A DNA stretch of 5,829 bases, taken from assembly GCA_036825435.1 (NCBI GenBank), contig DAISYG010000099.1, positions 1 to 5,829 on the forward strand, in the 5' to 3' direction. Source of the stretch: UBA931 sp036825435 (GTDB lineage: Bacteria > Pseudomonadota > Gammaproteobacteria > Burkholderiales > Casimicrobiaceae). This document shows positions 1-5,634 of this stretch, in pieces (position 1 is the stretch's first letter; each line of letters opens with the position of its first letter). Under the pieces are notes generated by a model. The model saw only the letters and a program-made list of their open reading frames with translations, ran no database searches and had not been told where the DNA came from. The position numbers and the translations under genes were made by a program.

Positions 1-190
1 ACGGCTTCCACCGTCAGTTTAGCAGGATGACACAGTTCAGATTACAGACTCTGATGTGGATATGCAAAACACAATCTGCTTTTTTTCTGTTCAAGCTTTT
101 TTCTTTCTCTATATCTTAAAAACATCTATTTTTTCAAGAAATAATGGCTCATGACAGATCATGTATTGAACAATTCTTTTGCTATGCTCT

Positions 191-219
191 TTGCCACGTT
201 TTAAAGGAAAAATTATGCT
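191..219 (+). promoter_or_regulatory. Candidate upstream sigma70 promoter
   Basis: TTGCCA at 191-196 matches the -35 consensus at five of six bases. It is followed after exactly 17 bp by TATGCT at 214-219, which matches the -10 consensus at four of six. A transcript would begin near 226 and carry a leader of about 100 nt before the gene at 325. The surrounding AT richness makes chance matches likely, so this is a weak alternative or second promoter. Confidence 0.3.
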
Positions 220-264
220 TTTTGTATTTCAATTCCTAAAAAAATAAGAAATATTCCATAATGT

Positions 265-292
265 CTGAACAGAAATATTTTTAACGTATAAT
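265..292 (+). promoter_or_regulatory. Candidate proximal sigma70 promoter for the secreted-protein gene
   Basis: A perfect TATAAT -10 hexamer lies at 287-292. The best -35 is weak: CTGAAC at 265-270 (three of six consensus bases) with a 16-bp spacer. Initiation would fall near 299, giving a leader of roughly 25 nt that contains the ribosome binding site at 313-318. The perfect -10 and its position make this the more likely promoter for the gene starting at 325, but the poor -35 leaves room for an activator. Confidence 0.45.
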
Positions 293-324
293 CATGCGAT
301 CTTTCAACCACAAAGGAGTTTGTC

Positions 325-1254
325 ATGCGGTCTTTTTTGTTTTTGATGGCGTTTTTTTTCAGTTCCATTTGTTCTGCTTCGATTCTAACGGATACGCTTC
401 GATGTGATCAGAGTGCTGAATATGAAGCATTTTCCTACTCTTTCAACATTCCTGAATTTACCGCTTTGAGCGTTACCTACGATGACCCTGTCGGAATCAC
501 CATAAAAAGAGCGCGCTGTTCTGCCTCTGACGGAACAAAAATTGTTGATCTGCATGTGACAGTTTCTCCCGAAACTCCCGGGCGTTCGCAATTCCTTCAA
601 TATGAATACACCTTGATTCAAGGGAACACTCAAAAGACGGGAATTTTTGGAACAACAGATCGCACATTATTCAATCCCAAGGTTTATACCCTATGGGAAA
701 ACGACATAGACTATGCCAATCCTTTTACGCTTATCATTTCGCGCGATTGCAAGATACCTGGATATGGTTGCGTTGACAGCACTCAATGGCAGAAGATTGA
801 ATTTTCCAGCTTTGGCTCGGGAGGCAGCGGCAGTGGCGAAGGCGGCAGCAATAACGGCGGTGGCTCTGGAAATGGTGGCGGCACGGCGGAAAGCACCTTC
901 AATATCACGGGCTTCTGGTACGACAGCACCCTAGCCGGGGAAGGGTTCAATTTCGCGAAAATTCGCGAAGAAACTCATATCTATTACTATGGGTACACCG
1001 CTGGGGGGCAACGTTTATGGCTTATTTCTAATGGTGGAAAATCAATTAACAAAGGAGAAAAGCAAACTTTCGAAATGCTCGAAATTACCAACGGTACTTT
1101 CGACGTTCCTAGCAGAGATCTCACAAATTGGGGAACATTGGAACTCACCATGAGCGATTGCTCCAATGGAACAGCCAAGTTGACTGGAAAAGACGGAACC
1201 AAACAGTTCAATCTAGGAATTCTTGGCAGAGTGGATGGCGTGCAATGCCAATAA
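325..1254 (+). CDS. Secreted two-domain protein with Gly-rich linker (hypothetical)
   Basis: This encodes 309 residues of unknown function, predicted to be exported to the periplasm or outside the cell. The start is supported by AAGGAG at 313-318, six bases upstream. Residues 1-18 form a short Sec signal peptide (Arg2, hydrophobic core 4-12, cleavage likely after Ser-Ala at 17-18); Cys16 lacks a proper lipobox, so a lipoprotein is unlikely. Residues 19-163 are a domain I do not recognise, with Cys27, Cys65, Cys142 and Cys149. Residues 164-187 are a Gly/Ser/Asn linker. Residues 192-309 match a domain I know from many proteobacterial exoproteins: GFWYD then GEGF at 196-208, a Tyr-rich strand then GGQRLWL at 220-233, WGTLELT followed by Asp-Cys and GTAKL at 269-286, and a final Leu-Gly-Arg-Val-Asp-Gly-Val-Gln-Cys. 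Six mature cysteines suggest disulfides. The gene stands alone between its own promoter and terminator, and its upstream region is AT-rich, which hints at acquisition. The reading frame is secure; the function is unknown. Confidence 0.85.
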   Translation: MRSFLFLMAFFFSSICSASILTDTLRCDQSAEYEAFSYSFNIPEFTALSVTYDDPVGITIKRARCSASDGTKIVDLHVTVSPETPGRSQFLQYEYTLIQGNTQKTGIFGTTDRTLFNPKVYTLWENDIDYANPFTLIISRDCKIPGYGCVDSTQWQKIEFSSFGSGGSGSGEGGSNNGGGSGNGGGTAESTFNITGFWYDSTLAGEGFNFAKIREETHIYYYGYTAGGQRLWLISNGGKSINKGEKQTFEMLEITNGTFDVPSRDLTNWGTLELTMSDCSNGTAKLTGKDGTKQFNLGILGRVDGVQCQ

Positions 1255-1274
1255 CTTCATAGAAACGCAACCTA

Positions 1275-1299
1275 CCCCGCCTTTGATGGCGGGGTTTTT
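1275..1299 (+). terminator. Rho-independent terminator after the secreted-protein gene
   Basis: A perfect 7-bp GC-rich stem (CCCCGCC at 1275-1281, GGCGGGG at 1288-1294) with a six-base loop is followed by five T residues at 1295-1299 and more T after one G. It lies 20 nt past the stop codon. On the opposite strand no T run follows the stem, so it should act mainly on forward transcription. It might still slow reverse transcripts that read through from the gene ending at 1364, for which no separate terminator is visible. Confidence 0.9.
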
Positions 1300-1363
1300 G
1301 TTTGTATTTCCCTACTCTCGGCAGCGCAATGTTTTCTGATTCCCGTCACCTATCTTCCGGCAT

Positions 1364-3199
1364 CTAAACCTCGGTATCCGGCTCATGAAAGTCCGGCAAC
1401 CATTGCTGTAATAATTCACGTATCGGTTGTTTGGGCGCTTCGGGTTGTGCGCAAGTGGCAATCACTTCTTCGATCAATTCGTGTGCAACCGGTTGTGCAC
1501 GCGCGGCTGTCAACTTAGGGTGCTGCGTTTCTCGCCCGATTTCTTCTGGGTTAAACAGTTGTTCGTGCAATTTTTCGCCGGGGCGCAAACCCGTGTAGTG
1601 AATAGTCACTTGTTCGGGGTCGGCACCCGAAAGCTTGATCATGTTGCGCGCCAGATCGGCGATTTTGATCGGCTCTCCCATATCCAGCACCATGATGTCG
1701 CCACCTTTTCCTTGCAGCCCCGCCTGCATCACCAGCCCAACAGCTTCGGGAATCGACATGAAGTAGCGCGTAACGTCAGGGTGCGTGACGGTAACCGGGC
1801 CGCCGTGTTCGATCTGTCTCTGGAAAAGCGGAATCACGCTGCCCGCACTGTTGAGCACATTGCCAAAGCGTACAGTGACAAATTGCGTCGTGCCGTTTTG
1901 CAGATAACGACAAACCATTTCCGCCAAGCGTTTGGATGCACCCATCACCGACACTGGCGCGACCGCCTTGTCGGTCGAGATCATGACAAATTTACTCACA
2001 CCCGCCGCCACCGCTTCTCTGCCGAGCACATAGGTGCCGTAAACATTGCTGCGCAACGCCTGCCAGGCGTTTTGCGTGTCTTCCATCAATGGCACGTGTT
2101 TCAGCGCGGCGGCGTGGAAAATCACTTGCGGTTTGACCGTTTCGAGCAGCGTTTTCATCAGCGCCTGATCTTTGATGTCGCCGATGCGCGGACTGATCTT
2201 GACTGTTTCAGTATGCGCCTTCAGCACGGCAGCGATGCGATACAGCGCTACTTCGCTGATGTCGAGCAACACCAAATGCGCCGGTTGGTAGTGCAAAATT
2301 TGTCGGCACAGTTCGCTACCAATCGAACCACCCGCACCGGAAACCAGCACCGTGCTGCCGCCGAGCCAGTCGCCCAATCCTTGCGAGTCGAGCAGCACCG
2401 GCTCGCGCCCGAGTAAATCTTCCATGTCGAGGCTACGCAGCATCGTCAACTGCGCACCGGAAAGCAAGTCTTCGTACGTCGGTACGCTGAACGCTTGCAA
2501 GCCTGCGTCCAAACAAATTTCGCTAATTTGGCGACGCAGTTTGTGGTTCGCCGACGGCAACGCCAGCACCACTTTCTGCACGTGCAATTTGTTCGCCCAC
2601 GCTGCCAATTCCGAAATCGCACCCAGAACCGGCGCGCTGTAAATTCTGCGTTTTTGTTTTTTGGGATCGTCGTCGAGGAAGCCGACGATGCGCCATTCGC
2701 GCCCAGATGCCAGCGCCTCGGCAAGCCGCGCGCCCGCCGCGCCCGCACCCAACACCAGGATTGGCTCGCCGAGTGCACGCCACGGGCTAAACAAGCGTTC
2801 TTCGCGCCACATCCGATAAACGAAACGGCTGCCTGCCATCAGAAAAATCAGAACCAGCGGATAAAGCAGCAACACCGAGCGTGGTACGGCGACGGTATTC
2901 TGCGTAAGCGTGAACAACAGTGGAATCGCGAACGTTCCAATCACCGCCGCCAGAACGATGCGCTTTAAATCGTCAAGACTAGCGTAGCGCCACAGACCAC
3001 GATACAAACCGAGTGCGACGCAAACAACCGCCTGCGTCGGCAACACCCACAGCAACGATGTGATGCAGTTTCCCCAATTGATCGGTGTATCGGCAACCGA
3101 AAAACGCAGTGCATAAATCACCGTCCATGCAATCGCGGCAGCGATGACGTCGTGAAAAAAAGCGAACCAGGCGCGCCCGCGAGGAAGAGGATTCATCAT
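1364..3199 (-). CDS. WbpM/PglF-type UDP-GlcNAc 4,6-dehydratase, membrane-bound
   Basis: This 611-residue inner-membrane enzyme should convert a UDP-HexNAc (usually UDP-GlcNAc) to the UDP-4-keto-6-deoxy sugar, the first step to QuiNAc, FucNAc or bacillosamine-type residues of O-antigen, capsule or protein glycans. Four hydrophobic segments (about 13-33, 45-65, 81-98, 108-124) precede a first Rossmann domain with GAGAAG at 151-156 and a catalytic Rossmann domain with SGAGGSIG at 287-294. The family's altered active site is clear: Ser-Thr-Asp-Lys at 408-411, then Met419 and Lys423, where Met replaces the Tyr of the usual Tyr-x-x-x-Lys; the Asp-Lys to Met spacing equals that in PglF. Further family motifs are the HAAALKHVPLME block (362-373), RFGNVL (444-449), TRYFM (477-481) and TGLRPGEKLHEQLF (536-549). 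Length is within the family range (roughly 590-665). The start overlaps the previous gene's TGA in ATGA with only a weak Shine-Dalgarno, so translation is probably coupled. A second ATG follows immediately; either could be used. Exact sugar specificity is inferred. Confidence 0.93.
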   Translation of the reverse strand: MMNPLPRGRAWFAFFHDVIAAAIAWTVIYALRFSVADTPINWGNCITSLLWVLPTQAVVCVALGLYRGLWRYASLDDLKRIVLAAVIGTFAIPLLFTLTQNTVAVPRSVLLLYPLVLIFLMAGSRFVYRMWREERLFSPWRALGEPILVLGAGAAGARLAEALASGREWRIVGFLDDDPKKQKRRIYSAPVLGAISELAAWANKLHVQKVVLALPSANHKLRRQISEICLDAGLQAFSVPTYEDLLSGAQLTMLRSLDMEDLLGREPVLLDSQGLGDWLGGSTVLVSGAGGSIGSELCRQILHYQPAHLVLLDISEVALYRIAAVLKAHTETVKISPRIGDIKDQALMKTLLETVKPQVIFHAAALKHVPLMEDTQNAWQALRSNVYGTYVLGREAVAAGVSKFVMISTDKAVAPVSVMGASKRLAEMVCRYLQNGTTQFVTVRFGNVLNSAGSVIPLFQRQIEHGGPVTVTHPDVTRYFMSIPEAVGLVMQAGLQGKGGDIMVLDMGEPIKIADLARNMIKLSGADPEQVTIHYTGLRPGEKLHEQLFNPEEIGRETQHPKLTAARAQPVAHELIEEVIATCAQPEAPKQPIRELLQQWLPDFHEPDTEV

Positions 3200-4200
3200 T
3201 TCGTTGCTTTTTTGTCGTTGTGATCAATCGTCGCGAAAAGCGCCAGATGGATGATAAGCCAGACCGCGAACGCAATGCGCAGCGCGTTACTTTGCTGAAA
3301 CAATGATACCGCAGTTAGCGCACATCCCGCCATCAGTGCCCCGTAAATCAGCAAAGTTCCGCGATGCCCAGCACCCGTTTGCACCAGCTTTTGATAAAAA
3401 TGCGTTTTATGCGCTTCCCAGATTTTTTCGCGACGCCATAGGCGACGCAGCAGTGTCAGCGTTGCGTCCAAAATAAAAGGCAGAAAAACCAGCAACACGA
3501 AAAAAATGTCCCACTGTCCCGCCACAATGCCCATACCGCCAAACGTCGCTACCAGAAAACCCAGCGGAACCGCGCCAACGTCACCCAAAAACATTTTGGC
3601 GGGCGGGAAATTGATACACCACAACGGCAACATTGTCGTCACGATCAGCGCCGGCAACCACCACCACACCAACCCCGACAGCCACGCCGCCGCTGCCAGC
3701 GCGGCAAAACCGGTGATGGTCATCGTCGCGGCAAGATCGTCGCTGCCGTCCATGAAGTTGAAAAGATTGGTCATCCACACGATGCCAAAAACGCTCACAA
3801 GCGCGTAGATCAGAGTAAGAAAACTGTGCTCCGGCATCGCCATCAACCAACTGAACACCAACGCAGCAGCGACGGCCGTTTGAATCAGGAGCCGATAGAT
3901 CGGCGCAACGCCGACACAATCATCCAACAGCGAAACAACGATCAATACCGCCAAACCGCCCAGAAGAACAGCGAACTGCGCCAACTCCCTGAACGAAGCC
4001 AATAGAGTGACGCCCACAGCAAAGCCCGCCCATAATGCCAACGCCGCCACGCGCGGCACGGGTTGCTGGTGCAGCGAGCGATGATTGGGGTACGCCAGCG
4101 GCAATTTGTTGCGCCAATACCACAACAGCGCCAAAAATAGCGCCGTCACCGCCGCAGACATGGCGAAAGCATAAAAGAAGGGGCTGATGCTTGTTTCCAT
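3196..4200 (-). CDS. WecA/WbpL-type undecaprenyl-phosphate sugar-1-phosphate transferase
   Basis: This 334-residue polytopic membrane protein belongs to the MraY/WecA superfamily (often annotated glycosyltransferase family 4). Such enzymes move HexNAc-1-phosphate from a UDP-sugar to undecaprenyl phosphate on the cytoplasmic face, starting O-antigen or other lipid-linked glycans. About 10-11 hydrophobic segments are visible. Motifs in order: the N-terminal NHRSLHQQPVPR block (39-50); the Asp pair at 93-94 in LLDDCVGV; Asn145, Asn148 and Asp151 in TNLFNFMDG; FLGDVGAVPLGF at 204-215; and a final cytoplasmic loop with Arg-Arg at 252-253 and His264, His267 in HKTHFYQKL. One oddity: the usual Asp-Gly-(Ile/Ser)-Asp-Gly core reads Asp-Gly-Ser-Asp-Asp, with Asp155 where Gly is typical. 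It overlaps the downstream dehydratase gene by 4 bp, the arrangement expected for WbpL and WbpM partners. No Shine-Dalgarno is evident before the start; Met14 is an alternative but has none either. The sugar transferred cannot be read from sequence; QuiNAc or FucNAc is the natural guess from the neighbour. Confidence 0.88.
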   Translation of the reverse strand: METSISPFFYAFAMSAAVTALFLALLWYWRNKLPLAYPNHRSLHQQPVPRVAALALWAGFAVGVTLLASFRELAQFAVLLGGLAVLIVVSLLDDCVGVAPIYRLLIQTAVAAALVFSWLMAMPEHSFLTLIYALVSVFGIVWMTNLFNFMDGSDDLAATMTITGFAALAAAAWLSGLVWWWLPALIVTTMLPLWCINFPPAKMFLGDVGAVPLGFLVATFGGMGIVAGQWDIFFVLLVFLPFILDATLTLLRRLWRREKIWEAHKTHFYQKLVQTGAGHRGTLLIYGALMAGCALTAVSLFQQSNALRIAFAVWLIIHLALFATIDHNDKKATK

Positions 4201-4306
4201 CGCGTATTTCAGTTACTTGGATTATCGCCCAAACCATCTTTTTTTTTGAAAGAAATACGTCGCCAATGAACGAATTATGCCCATGGTTTGTATTTTTCCC
4301 CTCCTT

Positions 4307-4324
4307 TGTTGTTTCATAACAACA
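4307..4324. repeat. Perfect 7-bp inverted repeat, 4-bp loop
   Basis: TGTTGTT at 4307-4313 pairs exactly with AACAACA at 4318-4324 around TCAT. The stem is AT-rich, so it is weak as an RNA hairpin and has no T run after it on the forward strand. It is better read as a possible regulator-binding dyad between the divergent genes. On the reverse strand it sits immediately before the AAAGGAGGGG purine block. Confidence 0.45.
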
Positions 4325-4397
4325 TGATTCACACGAGCTTACTTTTGTTGATCCGTATTGCTTGCGTCGATGTTCTTCCTCTTGGCACAATGCTTTC

Positions 4398-4412
4398 AAC
4401 TTCTCAGAAGTT
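4398..4412. promoter_or_regulatory. 15-bp perfect palindrome, candidate operator
   Basis: AACTTCT at 4398-4404 and AGAAGTT at 4406-4412 are exact reverse complements about one central C. A short, perfect, odd-length palindrome 67 bp upstream of the porin start and within the divergent region is the form expected for a dimeric repressor or activator site. It would lie at about +1 to +15 if the weak promoter at 4362-4391 is real. In RNA it would give only a 6-bp stem with a three-base loop. No specific regulator can be named. Confidence 0.45.
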
Positions 4413-4430
4413 AGGGAAGGGTTTATCGCG

Positions 4431-4450
4431 GGCAAGAAAAAAATCTTGTC
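4431..4450 (+). promoter_or_regulatory. Stem-loop in the porin mRNA leader
   Basis: GGCAAGA at 4431-4437 can pair with TCTTGTC at 4444-4450 (one G-U pair) around a loop of six A residues. The structure ends 15 bases before the AGGAG at 4466-4470. Porin leaders are often structured and controlled by small RNAs through Hfq, and a short stem just ahead of the ribosome binding site would suit either message stabilisation or such control. That role is inference; only the pairing is seen. Confidence 0.35.
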
Positions 4451-4478
4451 AATTTTATCTGCTAGAGGAGAGATTTTC

Positions 4479-5552
4479 ATGAAAAAGAAACTCGTCGCTG
4501 TTGCCGTGGCAGGCTTGCTGGCCGCCCCGCTTGCACAAGCGCAAACAGCAAACGTCACGATGTACGGCGTCCTGAACATGGATCTTGAGTTCACCAGTTC
4601 CGCAAGCTCGAAGGATCTGGGCGAACTGAACCGTGTCAACTCGAACCAATCGCGTATTGGCGTCAGAGGCTCGGAATCGCTGGGTGGCGGTTTGAATGCC
4701 ATTTTTCAGATCGAATCGCAATTTAACGACCAAGGCCAAGGCGGTCTGTCTGATCGTGACACGTTCGTCGGTTTAGAAGGCGCTTGGGGTAAAGTCCGCT
4801 TGGGTAACATGCTGACCCCATACAAAGACATGGACGCCATCTTCGGTAACGCGCCAACGTTTATGACCTCAATTCTGCACACGGGTGCACTCTGGGGGCA
4901 GTGGGGCGAGAGCAAAGCCAACGGTGGCTTCGGTAAGCGTATGGGCAGTTCAATCCGCTACGATACCCCGAAGATCTCCGGCTTCACCGGTGCGTTGCAA
5001 TATTCGACCGATGAAACTGAAGACAATGGCTGGGTCGGTGGCGCCAGCATCGTTTACAACAACGCTGGTCTGCAAGTCGGTTTGGCTTATGAAACCAACC
5101 AAGACTATCGCAATGGCAATTCTGAAGACCAAGCCTTCACGGTCGCTGCTGGCTACGATTTCGGTATCGTGCGCCCGGCACTCGTCTATGAATACATTCA
5201 GTACAAAGACAACGGCCCGAACGCAGCCAAGCTGAAGCGCCATCTGTACGGCGGCAGCCTGACCGTGCCGATTGGCCCTGGCAAACTGTACGGTGCATTC
5301 ATCTACGCCGACAAAGGCAAGGGTGACGAAGGCACGAGCCTCGGTAGACTCAGCTACGGCGATGATACTGAAGCTTATATGTACGAAGTCAGCTATACCT
5401 ATCCGCTCTCGAAGCGTACCTCGGTATACGCTGGTTACGTGATGATCGACAACGAAAAGAATGCCAACTATACCTTCAGCCACCATCGTAACGCTAACGG
5501 CGGCGGCATCGATCAGCAAGGCCTGATCTTTGGTATGGCTCATTTCTTCTAA
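4479..5552 (+). CDS. Outer-membrane general porin (Neisseria/Burkholderia type)
   Basis: This encodes a 357-residue precursor of a 16-strand trimeric beta-barrel porin that lets small hydrophilic solutes cross the outer membrane. The start at 4479 is chosen because AGGAG lies at 4466-4470, eight bases upstream, and a perfect Sec signal peptide follows: Lys2-Lys4, hydrophobic 5-18, and Ala-Gln-Ala at 19-21 with cleavage before Gln22. The frame is open upstream to 4362 but that part lacks both features. The mature protein begins with the typical NVTMYG strand, then SRIGVRGSESLGGGLNAIFQ at 58-77, a DRDTFVGLEGAWGKVRLG block at 92-109 with TPY at 113-115, and the YPLSKRTSVYAGY segment at 308-320. 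It ends in Phe-Phe, the terminal aromatic used by the BAM assembly machine. No cysteines are present and length is normal for the family. It is a single gene with its own terminator; the leader holds a palindrome and a stem-loop that may regulate it. Pore selectivity cannot be read from the sequence. Confidence 0.95.
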   Translation: MKKKLVAVAVAGLLAAPLAQAQTANVTMYGVLNMDLEFTSSASSKDLGELNRVNSNQSRIGVRGSESLGGGLNAIFQIESQFNDQGQGGLSDRDTFVGLEGAWGKVRLGNMLTPYKDMDAIFGNAPTFMTSILHTGALWGQWGESKANGGFGKRMGSSIRYDTPKISGFTGALQYSTDETEDNGWVGGASIVYNNAGLQVGLAYETNQDYRNGNSEDQAFTVAAGYDFGIVRPALVYEYIQYKDNGPNAAKLKRHLYGGSLTVPIGPGKLYGAFIYADKGKGDEGTSLGRLSYGDDTEAYMYEVSYTYPLSKRTSVYAGYVMIDNEKNANYTFSHHRNANGGGIDQQGLIFGMAHFF

Positions 5553-5603
5553 GATCATTTCGCAAGAATCCGTTTCTTTTAACGGAAACAAACCAACAGC
5601 AGG

Positions 5604-5634
5604 TCAGGCCTCCTTCGGGAGGCCTGATTTTTTT
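5604..5634 (+). terminator. Rho-independent terminator of the porin gene
   Basis: A perfect 10-bp stem (TCAGGCCTCC at 5604-5613 and its complement at 5618-5627) is closed by the very stable TTCG tetraloop and followed by seven T residues at 5628-5634. It lies about 50 nt after the porin stop codon. A smaller stem (TCCGTT at 5569-5574, AACGGA at 5581-5586) precedes it and could protect the message 3' end. Confidence 0.95.

Larger units (their letters stand above)
1..324. other. AT-rich intergenic region, no supported gene
   Basis: No gene can be supported here. Two forward frames entering from the left edge stay open only briefly (stops at 28-30 and 117-119) and neither shows a recognisable motif, though one could be the tail of a gene outside the window. 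From about 60 to 320 the sequence is conspicuously richer in A and T than the genes to the right. It contains a small inverted repeat (CATGA at 150-154, TCATG at 159-163) of doubtful meaning, and two sigma70-like promoter candidates listed separately. Confidence 0.6.
4201..4478. promoter_or_regulatory. Divergent intergenic control region
   Basis: These 278 bp must hold the promoters for the reverse glycan pair and the forward porin. No strong consensus sigma70 promoter stands out on either strand. The best forward candidate is TTGCGT at 4362-4367, an 18-bp spacer, and CACAAT at 4386-4391, which would start near 4398. The region contains three inverted repeats (4307-4324, 4398-4412, 4431-4450), a run of nine T at 4239-4247, and on the reverse strand a purine block resembling a very strong ribosome binding site (complement of 4298-4307). 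Confidence 0.5.

Noticed and set aside
3..119. Open frame entering from the left edge and ending at 117-119
   Set aside because: The translation has no recognisable motif and its second half falls in AT-rich sequence typical of intergenic DNA; it cannot be supported as the end of a real gene.
817..885. GGC-rich repetitive tract as a possible DNA repeat or phase-variation tract
   Set aside because: The repetition follows from a Gly/Ser/Asn linker with mixed codons; there is no uniform repeat unit that would slip and shift the frame.
1308..1320. 13-base match (reverse strand CGAGAGTAGGGAA) to the 3' part of enterobacterial 5S rRNA
   Set aside because: The similarity stops on both sides and no 5S structure surrounds it; a match this short may be chance. 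A search with a 5S covariance model would settle it.
1427..2416. Long forward open frame (329 codons) opposite the dehydratase gene
   Set aside because: It lies wholly antisense to a clear wbpM-type gene, is rich in His, Arg and Gln without motifs, and has no plausible ribosome binding site; it is a shadow frame.
4362..4478. In-frame upstream extension of the porin by 39 codons
   Set aside because: It would bury the signal peptide inside the protein, has no ribosome binding site, and overlaps the palindrome and leader stem; the start at 4479 has both AGGAG and a proper signal peptide.
3920..4702. Reverse open frame of 260 codons across the divergent region
   Set aside because: It runs antisense to the porin start and out of frame over the transferase 5' part; its translation has no domain and it would need to include the regulatory region.
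4950..5591. Reverse open frame of 213 codons opposite the porin
   Set aside because: Antisense to an unmistakable porin with strong codon structure; its Val/Ala/Ile-rich translation reflects the complementary strand rather than a protein family.
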